Positions 30,301-42,300 of a stretch of 64,000 bases of DNA are shown piece by piece. Source of the DNA: Trichobilharzia szidati (taxonomy: Eukaryota > Platyhelminthes > Trematoda > Strigeidida > Schistosomatidae); NCBI GenBank assembly GCA_944472155.2, contig OX235279.1:142510920-142574919 (forward strand). The letters are read 5' to 3'. The notes beneath the pieces were generated by a model. The model made no database searches. It saw only the letters and a program-made list of their open reading frames with translations, and was not told the DNA's origin. Position 1 is the stretch's first letter. Every line of letters starts with the position of its first letter. The position numbers and the translations under genes were made by a program.

Positions 30301-33300
30301 AACACATTTCGAACAATCTGATCACACACGGACTTGTCATAGGAATGTATATGAAATTAATAAAGAGGTAAAGGGTGAGAAAATAGACTTAGGTCAAGTT
30401 AAAAGGACATATTCAAGGTCAAAATAACAGTAAAGACCACTAAACCAAATAGCAGAGGTAATAGTACATCTGCTATGGTATCAAAACAGAATTTACCAAG
30501 GAAGGTTTAATGTGATGACGAATTGTTTTTGAACGCATAAAGGTGGTTTAAACTTTCTAATTGCTAGGGCTTCCCCAAACACGTTTTATAGATAGGTTCA
30601 AAAGATCTGTCAACGTCAATTTTATGTCCTGTCTCTATAATATGCGAAAAATGACGTCACTTCCCACTGTATTTACCAATTTGAATGTACGTGTGGACAC
30701 ATACATAGGGAGGACGCATCGATCTCTGCAAGTAAGAACTTCAGAGCATATTCCTAAATGGCTCCAGAAACAAATGGAATCTTCAGAACCTATTAATGGT
30801 GAGAACAGGAGACCTAGCTCTTCTATTGCGAGACATATTATAGAGAAAGGACATAAAATTGACGTTGACAGATCTTTTGAACCTATCTATAAAACGTGTT
30901 TGGGGAAGCCCTAGCAATTAGAAAGTTTAAACCACCTTTATGCGTTCAAAAACAATTCGTCATCACATTAAACCTTCCTTGGTAAATTCTGTTTTGATAC
31001 CATAGCAGATGTACTATTACCTCTGCTATTTGGTTTAGTGGTCTTTACTGTTATTTTGACCTTGAATATGTCCTTTTAACTTGACCTAAGTCTATTTTCT
31101 CACCCTTTACCTCTTTATTAATTTCATATACATTCCTATGACAAGTCCGTGTGTGATCAGATTGTTCGAAATGTGTTGCGCAAATACATTACTTTATCTA
31201 AATTCATAAAAGGAACTAATTGTTTTAAATATATGGTAGTATAAATTATATTTTATAAATATGTAAACCGTTGGTGTTACGAATTCCCTAGAATAATTTA
31301 AGTCAGTTTAAATCATTATAAATGACTTAAAATAGTCCTAGTGTGCTTAACCATAAGATCAAAACAAGATTCTTCTGAATGTTCCACTGTGTAATCCACA
31401 ACTGCTTCAGCAGAATATGCATCAAAATATATGGTCAAAAAATTACATAAATTGAAGTGAACTCCTTTGAAGGTCACCAATAGAAAGACAAAAGCAGTCG
31501 TCACAAATTTATGATGAATAATGTCAAATTTTCATATTAGCATATTGGTCTGTATGGGTGTGTGTGTGTGTGAGGGAGTAATTTGTTCACCTGTGAAAAA
31601 CGTGATAATATTTTATAAGGTCACAACATAGGATTGAATAATTTTCTTTTTCTTATATGTTTTGTATCATTAGAGTCTACCTTAAGTATATCCCTTCTCT
31701 CGTATTAATTGCATTCGATGCGGTTAAAATATGGAAGGCTTCAGAAGTCAGTCGTTCTTTATGTGAATGAAAGCCTTTTCTTGGAATTTCGACATTTTAG
31801 AGATCAATCTTATGTCCGCTTTCTATATCATCCATTGCCATAGCAGGTCTGATTTGAAGACTTCAATTCTACTTTATTTCTAGGCGGACATTTCATGCAC
31901 AGCCTGTTTTCATTCACCCTGGCCTTTACCTGCTATAAAACGAGCCTCAGATGCTGAACACTTCATCCTATAGGCACAATTGTTTTGTGTAATTTTGGGC
32001 AACAGATCTTTGACACTCACCAAAGCTTTCTGTAAAGAATTGGGGGTCTTGAAATAGACTTAAACTTTATATGGAAGAAGTACTCTTTGAATTTGTTCAG
32101 TCGTGTCCTTTCGATATGGAATTGCTATAGTCGATACCCAAGGTTTTTCAGTTTTCTTTCCCCTCTCACCTTTTTTTATTGGTATTGTTATTTGGAAGCT
32201 TTTTCAGATAACAATTTCCAATTAAAATTTGTTTTATATTCGAGATCTCTTTGTTCCTATTTCTGTTTACGAGATTTAAAGCTACTGAAAAATTCAATCT
32301 TATTGGATGATCTGTTTGGGAATTCAAATGTATATATTTGAATGTGTCGGTTTCATGAATATCGTGAACTTTAGCTGTCCGTCAATTTGTCTTTTTACAA
32401 GACAATTCAGAAAGTGTATAGTTCCCTCATTCGACTCAAATTCATTACTAAACTTAATATTTTTTGAAATGGATTTGATCGGTTGTAGGCAGGTTTCTTT
32501 TTCAGCTTTCTTTATAATAATAAATGTGTCATCTGTATATTTGTACCATACTCTAGGATGACAACTAAAACCTGTCAGTGCTTTTCTTTCTAGACATCTT
32601 ATATACAGGTTTGCTACAATCGGAGATGCTGCTGATCCCATTGCATCTCCGTTTGTCTCACAGTATGCTTTATCTTTAAAGGTAAAATAAATAGTATTGA
32701 TATAAGTATAAAGTAGATTGCGAACAAAGTTTTTACCATTTTATTATAATGTCTTCTATTGATAATGAGCATTTAGCTAATATTTCCTGGTTCATATTTC
32801 CTAATGTCAAGTGAATCATATGTAGGAATACTGGTAAATAGAGAAAACACATCAAAACTTACTGCAATTTCATCTTTTTCAATAGTAATATCGATTAACT
32901 TTTGTTAAACTCATCACTACTGCATTGAAGCCGTTTTAGTATTGATGTGTGTTTTGACAAACCATATATTAGTGAATTAGTGAAATCAATGTAACTGATC
33001 TTAAAAGAACATTTAATTTATAAAGAATTGGCTAGGGGTCGCGCTATGTCGTGAATTGGCAGAAGTTAAAATTCATGGGCCATTGGATCGGGTCCCAGTG
33101 GCTTAATGGTATACGAGCTCGCCTTGTAACCAGAAGGTCCTGGATTCGAACCCCGGTGGGTGCGTACTGCTGAAGAGTCCCAAACTAGGACGAAACGGCT
33201 AACCAGTACTCCCAGGTTTTCCAATGGTTCTCTAACTAATGTCACCTCATGATGAAACCCTGTAACCAATCAACCAAATCCCTACAAACCAACCCTTGAA

Positions 33301-36300
33301 TATAAAGACTTCTATTTTGTTTATTATGTTGAAATTCATTTTTAGTTTAAACTAATCGAACAATACTATTTTACTTATTTTTAAACAACTCATCAGTTCG
33401 TCCAAAGTTTGTTGATCCAACTAGAAAGATTCATATTCAAGCTGTTCAGAATGAAACAATCCAGTTGGCTTGTGAAGCAACAGGTGAACCACGTCCACGA
33501 TTCGCTTGGTTTAAAAAGGATATTGAAATAGTCCAACCACAATTTATGGATCCACGATATATTCATCCACAATTGTCCAGTTTAGCTATCCTGAGTGGAG
33601 ATCAAATGTTGCAGATATCAAATATACAACCGAGAGATCAAGCAGAATACACTTGTACTGTTAGTAATGGAGGTGGTACAATAGAAAAGAAATTCAATGT
33701 AACTGTAATCGGTTAGTTGTTAAATTAACAGAAATTCTAATATATACATAGTTGAAATGTGTCTGTACTCTGGTCTAATATTTTCTATTGACAACCATCA
33801 TAAACGCTGTTTCTATATTTAAGTAGTAGAACGTTTTTCATGAGTAAATGAGTTCAGATAGAATTAAGTGACTTGCATTTTATTACTCTGATTTGTTCTC
33901 CCACCGAGACAACATCGGAAATTTAACTGTATTGGATCAAGATCTTCTTGATCAGTTTCAAATCCATGTGGACTAATGAACTGTGTTGATTACATAAGTT
34001 CATCTACCGAAGCTATCGTATGTATGATGTAACGGAGAGATGAAGTATATTAATTTTATGCGTTTATATGAGTGACTAGTAATTGTCTTGTTTGTGTGCG
34101 TGTATGTGTTACAAAAAATGCAAGGGATAACAATAATAATAGTAATGATATTTACGAAAATACTACTTATAAAGGGAGACATAGGATATGAGTAGTAGAA
34201 TATGACACTAAATGTTCTGTATAAGTGTTATGTATTAATGGTTACCGGAGTAAGGCAAGCTGGCTGCCTATTATCACCGATGATATTCTTAATTGTATTG
34301 GGCTAGATTATGCGTCAGACTGTGCATGGGAGTGAGAAGACAGGAGTACGCTGGACCACCGATAATAAGACTCAAGAAGATCTGCATTTCGCAGGTGATT
34401 TATGTCTAATATCACACGAATTCGAAGAATTACAGGCGAAAACCAACAAATTGGCAGAAGAGGCAGTGAGCGATGACAGGACTCCAGGTGAATGTAGAAA
34501 AGATGGAGGTGATGAAGGTAACCACGCACCAACAGCAACAACGACGACACCCAGCACCAATCACAATCAACAGGAGAGATTTGACAGAGGTAACTTCCCG
34601 CCTTCACTCATCTAGGAAGCACGGTTTCAACCACAGACAGTGGGACGGATGAAGATGTTAAAGCCAGCCAGTCAGAATCAGAAAGGTGAGACACGCTTTC
34701 ATCAACCTGAAACCAGTTTGGACTCAGTCAGCATGAAGAACAAGATTCGGGTTTTCAACACAAATGTGAAGGCAGTCAGCCCTTCTATACGGGTCAGAAA
34801 CTTGCTCTGCGTGTCACGAAAAAGAATTTCCAACAGGCCACTGAAGACTTTTATCCACAGCTATCCCCTTCGCCGGCTCCATGCTGAAGATCAAATGGCC
34901 GGCCAGCCAGGAAGAATTATCAACAAGAAACTCTGGTTGCGAACAAACCAACAAAGAGCCGATCGCTCAATAAATATGTCGGGGAAAATGGAGATGGATC
35001 AAGCAAACTTTGGCGAGGCCGTAGAATGACATCACACGCAATGTAGAGCATCACTCGAGTAGAATTAAAATGGGAAGAGGCGACGAGTGGGTAGTCGGTG
35101 AGAGCGTTACATGGAGATCTTATAAGGAGTAGATGAAAGATGTTGGGAAGTCGTGGTCCAAGCTGAAGAGGACAGCAGAGAATAGAAGAAGCCTTATGTT
35201 CAACTCGGAACTCAAGGAAATAATTATAAATTATAATAATTGCGACTGGGTCGTTGTTGTCTAATATGCACTAAATAAGTAGTGGAATCGTTCATCGGAT
35301 TTGTGCAATTAAACTAGTAATAATAGATAAACAAAACAAGTGACTATCTAATACAAGGAATTATTTAAAGTAGCAACAATATAAGAGGAACGAGTAAATT
35401 TTTCTAACATATGCTTGTGGGAGAAGTTGGAATTCATGGGCCATTAGTGGAGTCCCAATGGCTGAATGGTCTACCAGCCTACATTGTTGTCAGAAGGTCC
35501 TGGTTTCTAACCCCATTGGGTGCATATTGCAATGGAGTTTTAATGAGAAATGTCTTGTTTTCACTCTTACAGTAAAAAGTGTAGTAGTGAGAATTAAGTG
35601 GTGGAATGTTCAGAAACTTTTAATAATTACTTGTTTTATCAACCGTCTTATTGTTCTCTCCTTTTTTCTTGTGTATGCTTATATGTATGCGTTAACAGTT
35701 CCACCAGTAATAATAAAACGTTCTGGCTCACTAGAAGAACATCGTACATCTGAATTCATTCCAATCACATTTTATTGTCTACTGCGTGATATCAATCAAA
35801 CAAAAGCGGAAATCACATGGACTAAAGATGGTGCACCGATATTGATGTCACCAGATGGAGATTATTATGTGATACAAGATCAAGGACAGAGTTTAACTGT
35901 TGTTCGTCCAACTGCTGATGAAGTTGGAACTTATCGGTGTTTAGCACGTAATAGAGCTGGTGAAGATAGTCATACCTTCCAGCTATCTGTGATTGGTAGG
36001 TCTAAAATGAAAATTATAATTGACAAGTTCCTTCTTATTTTTTAATCACTTTGTATAAATTATTCATAATTAATGTTTAGAAATAAATCATTATCAGAAT
36101 TCTAGAACTTACTTCGTGTTGTCGAATCTACGATTTTGCATGCTGACTGATAAGATGGGAAGTCCAGCTTTGCGAAAACAGTGTCATTCGCTTACCTCTG
36201 TCTGAATAACTTGATGATAACCTCTTAGTTTCATATGGTTGCTAAGCCCTAATATCGTTAATTTCGAAACTTACCTCATAGGAAAGGTATTGTTTTCAGT

Positions 36301-39300
36301 TTGAAATTATGCAGATTTGTAGCTCACTTGGGCGTTTTTCATATTGTGTTCTCTTAGTTGGAGGGTTGAATTACGATGACTTCAAGATGAAGTGAGCACT
36401 TGGAATTCTTGTTGATCAGTGTAACTATGTGGAAAAAAACCAATATGACAGTTTAAAAATTACCCAGATATCGAAAAATGTCTGTTCTCATACACAAGGC
36501 TGATATAATCTAAGATGCAGTTGGAAGTAATCTTGAAGATTAGCTATTAAATGGTGGAAATTATTATTTCACAGAAGTCAAGCCAAGAAGTCTTTGCATT
36601 GAAATATATTTTATAAAGTTCTACACGGGCAACTCCTTTCAATGAATATTTAAGTGATTTGAACAGTTAAATATTTTGCATATTTGATAAGTTTATTCGA
36701 TAGAATACACTCACACAGTGTTGCAGTACTATTATTTGGATGATGTTTCGAGTACAATTTGCTGCTCATGTCTAGTTATTAATATGGTATGGCTGTGTGT
36801 TATATTAAATAAAAAAATTACCTACTATGGAATTTTATTCTACCATAGAAGTCAAATTCTACTTTTACTCCACTCTAATAAGAAGACAATTTTTTTGTAT
36901 ATTTTCTTCAGCCGCTCCTCGATTTCCACCAGATTTTGTTCGTTATCGTCAAAAACAGATTGTACGTCTGGGTGCTGAGATTGAATTCGATTGTCCAGCA
37001 CAAGGATCACCTCCGCCTACAATTACATGGTATTATAAAGGTGCACCACTGTCACAGTTCAATGCACCGGCTAAATACACCTTTGATGATAATGGCAGTA
37101 AATTGAAGATTATCTCGGCTACTGGTAAAGACTTAGGAGAATATCAGTGTTTGGCACGAAATGAAGCTGGGAATGTATCAAAAATTTATGAATTAGAAGT
37201 TATTAGTAAGTGAAATCTGTGGTGAAGATATTTAAAATTTTACATATACTATTTATAGAGCTATTTTCCACTTGTAAATGTTTCATAATACTTCTGAAAT
37301 TAAGTAGTAATACTTTCAGGATTCATAGTACGTTTCCTCTTAGTTTAGAGAACTGGTTGTAGCGTTTTCAAAGATTCACACTAAAGCGTCTTACGCATAA
37401 TAGTCTTGTTAACACAGATTCTAAGAAATGACAAGAATCATTCTGCTGAGCAAGATGAAGTTATTAATCAGAAATAATTTCTAGTGTACTTAAGCATCCT
37501 AAGAAGACAAGTTCATCAATAATTAGATTGATTATCTGTGCAGAACATACATATTCTGCAAAAAAGACAAACCTTCTGATAATAAAATTCCGTTCTTATA
37601 TCTTCTGTCTGCTCTACATTGTATGAGTGATGAATGAAAGAAAAAAAACTTATACAAAAGAACAACAGTTCAAGTTGACACCAGATCAGTTAAGAGAACA
37701 GTTGCGCTATGTATGTCGTGAATTGGCAGAAGTTGAAATTCACTAGCCATTGAATCAGGTCCCAGCGGCTGAATGGTCTACGAGCTCACCTTGTGACCTG
37801 AAGATCCTGGGTTTGGATCTCATTGAGTGAGTACGGTGAGGAGTCTCAAAGAAGGACGAAATAGCTGTGCAGTACTCCCAGGTTTTCCAATAGTTCTCTA
37901 ACTGATATCAACTCGTGACCGAACCAATAGACAATTTAAAGAAGCGCAAAATATAAGAAAATGCAAATTAAATTAGAAGAAAGCTAAGAGTAGATTAGTG
38001 AAGACTCTTAAAATCTGGAAGATAATTTCTCCATAACTGATTCATATTATCTCGAGGACTTGAACCAGCCAATATACATCTATCTGTTTACATATATGCA
38101 TAAATAACCCCTTAGTAATATTTCTGTCTTTTTGATTTTATTACAATTTTAGTGCCGCCCTTAGTTAGACTGGACAAAACTGAAATACGTGAAAGGGAAG
38201 GTGCCACCTTTACTGTGCACTGTTCAGCTGAAGGACATCCTATGCCAACTTTGGAATGGTTTAGAGAGACCGGAGGGCTATTCCGACTTGGAACAAGTGT
38301 AGATATCAGGTGAGAATTTGAAATTTGGATCTATATAGAGATAATGATGTTTAGTAATTTTCACAATTAAACTGTAAGATTTAACATGTGGTTGAAATTA
38401 CATGATTGGTGTTTAAGGAACTCGGTTTGATACCATAAATAGCAATCAAGAAAACAACGGGAATGTCAAGATGGTATACACTAACATCATTTGAGCACCT
38501 AGTGGATGTGGATTTGAGATATGAGAACAATCGGAGTGATTATAGTTAAAAAACATAACATTTAAGAGACTGTGTTAAGGCATATATATAGTTTCCTGGA
38601 AATACGTTTAAGATTTTTGATACAATCATCTTAGAAACAAACTCACGAAATCATCGTTACGACCAAAACTGACTCGTAGTGGTCTGGATGCATGAAGCCA
38701 ATCTCTGCGTCCTACTGTATAGCTGACAAAACTTCACTGAGTCGCGCATAGTCACAAAGCGCTCAGTAAACACCAAAAAGACAAATATTTGTTGCTGAAA
38801 TCTGCAGTTCCATTCAACAGTAACATCAAAAATTGGAAATTGCCTCAAAAGTGCTGTTGGGTAGCTATGCAGTTCAGTTAATTTTTTAAGTACGGAACAT
38901 GTACTGTAGAACAGAAATTTTTATTCATTCACGTTCCCAGTGGAACGTAGGGCTTCAAACTACAGCTTTGAAGTTTCGGTAGCTGTGTCAGCAAGAATCA
39001 GGCACCAACGTTTCCCGAAGACAGTCCAAAGTCAGCATGGATTGGACTCACTCAAACAAAATCACATTGTAAAGCAATACATTATCAATGTATCGCATAA
39101 CCACAATGAGAAGTGTTACAAATAGAGAATAAATAGTGACAACGACAAATAATACGGATCAGGTCAACAGATAATATGAAAATATCAGAAGAATGATATA
39201 CAGCTTAGAAGAAAAACGAATAGTTATCACATAGTTAGTTTGAACATGCAAATAAGTATAAATGTTGTGATTAGATAGTTCAGGAGGGATTTTTCAAACT

Positions 39301-42300
39301 ATCTTTTAGTTACAATCAAGTTAGTTACAATACACTTGCTAGTAATAAATAGTAAATTCTTGACCAATGTTTTCCGTAACTATAAAATCTGAAAGCTGAT
39401 ATAAAACTGATCAGAAAAAGTCAATTTAGTTTAATGTTCGATTACTTCCAGACTAGGTATTACTTTAGGAGTTGCGTTCAACCTTATATCTGCAAAACAT
39501 TACTGTTAGAACTCACTAGTGGCTATTTCATTATGTAAACCATACAGCAAAGGAGCGAACTTAATTCACCCGAAAGCTGGTGAGTCGAGACATCCAAAAT
39601 AGTGATGTCTCGTGGCTCAGACTAGAATGTCAGTCATCATCTATAAATGTAGAAATTATATGAGGTAGTCTAATTTTCTGCAAAAAGTTAAGTAATCCTT
39701 ACAAATGTGTGAAATTTTTATTCTTTAAAAAAATCTTTTGTAGTACTGGACTGTTAACAATCACAGATGCTAAAAAAGAAGACAGTGGTCGTTATGTTTG
39801 TAAAGCCACAAATAAAATAAGCGAAGATTCGAAATCAGTTATGATCGAAATAATTGGTAAGCTTATTTTCCCGCTAAAATTATCATTTCATACTTATTTC
39901 TGTACTGTAAACCGAGAGAAGATATCTCAATCTAGTGTATTTTAACAGAGAAAAACCCTGTTGTGACGCAGTGATGCTGGGTTGTGAGTTTGTTTAACCT
40001 GACGAGAATGCACCTCCAGAATACAACATTATAACAAACTAATCACTTGAAAATATTTTCCACTTTGAGATGGACACAAAGTCAGACTGGGAAAAACGAA
40101 CCGGCACGATAACAATAACAACAACAACAACATTTATTGGACAAAATAATTGGTGTATCATGTTAACAGAACGTCAGGTATTTAATCCCTATCAGAACAA
40201 ATAAAAATTGTCCAATAAGGGGTTGCCATGTCGGAACTTGCATAAATCATCGCTTCACGTCTAAAAAAGAAACTTTTCTGGGCTAGCAAAATAGTAGTAT
40301 GCTTGTATACTCATCTAGGAGAGCTAAGGAGCAAATCAACAACTAGTCAGATTTAATATATACCCTTGTACCACCGACAAATGAATCAGTTCCGACTAGC
40401 TCAAAGTAGTGTCAGAATATGCCCGTATACTTTTACGTTAATTTACTTGCTACTAAACACTGATAAGAATGTCTTAGATATCATTAAATATCTGATTATC
40501 AAAACCTTAGCTCAAAGAACTATTCAATCTGAAGACAATTACAGGATTTCATCATCAGCTGACATCAGTTAGAGAATCATTGGAAAACTAGACAGCTGTT
40601 TCGTCCTAAATAACGACTCTTCATCAGCACGCACCCACCGGGGTTGGAACCAAGGACCTTCAGGTTATAAGGCGAGCTCGTAGAGTATTAATCCACTGGG
40701 ACCCAATCCAATGGCCAGCCCATGAATTCCAACTTCTGCCGATTCACAACATAACGCGACTACTGAACAATGTCTTCGGCGAGTATTTGTCCTCACACCC
40801 GAGCTGCTGCATCCTGCTGGATAGGAACCCAGTGGCTTAATGGCCTACGAGCTCACCTTGTAACCAGAAGGTCCTGAGTTCGAACCCTGGCGCTGGGTGC
40901 GTACTGATGAGGAGTCCCAAACTTGGACGAAACAGCTGTCCAATACTCCCAGGTTTTTCAGTGGTTCTTTAATCGATGTCAGCTCATAATGAAATCCTGT
41001 AACCAATCAGTCAAATCCCTACAAATCAATACCTGAAGGTATTTAATTATAAGATCGTTTAAATTTATTCATTTGTGGGATTAATCAACTTTACCGTCGA
41101 GGTAATTATCAAGTCACTCAAATCTGAAGTTTCCTGACCAGTATTTCATTTGAATCTAGTAGATATAGTGAGTATTTATTGAGTTGCCTTTTTAAAGGGT
41201 CTATTTTAGTGACACAGAAACTTCATTTACCACTTTAAAATTAGCAGCATTACTGGCGTACATTCTCTGTCTTCACAATAAGAGAAATTGACAAAATAAT
41301 ACAGTTACATACTTGAGATGTGTGACTTAAGCAATTCACAGTCAACCGTAATGTTCTATCTTAGAATCTCATTAAACCTACTTCTGATTGAGCCACTGGA
41401 TAGTAGGATCACTCCACATAAAATATTGTGGCTTATAGCTTCGTTCATTCGAAATATATTTTGAATGATTGGGTTCTAATGAACTTCTGCAATAAGTTGA
41501 CATTCTTATTGTTAAATAAGTGGATATAGCGAATATATTAATACTGGCTCTACGCACTATTTGGCAGTTTTCAAAACACTAAATAAAGTGAATTCTTAGC
41601 CTCCCTATGATACTGTTCAGTAGCTAGGACTACATATTATTTAGTTGCTCTTCTTTATTTCGTAAGATTAATAAAATTATTATACATATATATGTAATTA
41701 ACAACAGACATCATTTTTCCATTAATTATTTCTTAAATTAAGAACGACCTACCATACATACATCAATAAAGCCGATTCTGGCAAAAGAGAATGAACAAGT
41801 TTTGCTACCGTGTAGAACAAGTGGTACACAACCAATACGTATTCAGTGGCTTCTACCATCTGGTCAGCTAATCACAGCTGATCAACCAGGTATATTTAGG
41901 CTATTACCTGAACAAGTAAGTTTTTTATTGAAAAGACGAATATTAAGTTTATATATATATTCATGAAGAAAAGTGAATATATATGGTTTTATTAAATGTA
42001 CATGTGACTTTCCAAAAAATCAAATCACCAACTTAGATTTTGGGAACTAAATCAAAGGCGCTAAACCAATTAAGGCTGAAATTATGGCATCACTCGGCGT
42101 TGTCTTTCGATGAGACAAATGTTAGCAAGAGAAATCATGAAAGAACTACTCAATACTAAGTAAAATCCAAAAATATAATATTCTTAATTGATGTAATTCG
42201 TACATCAATGTCTGAACCTGAACAGATAAAAGAAACACCGATGGAATCTCGTACATCAGGAATAATTGCGGAAGTCGTTACGGAAACGCCAGGAACCATA

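Noticed and set aside
31555..31575. (GT)n run
   Set aside because: Short simple repeat with no evident role.
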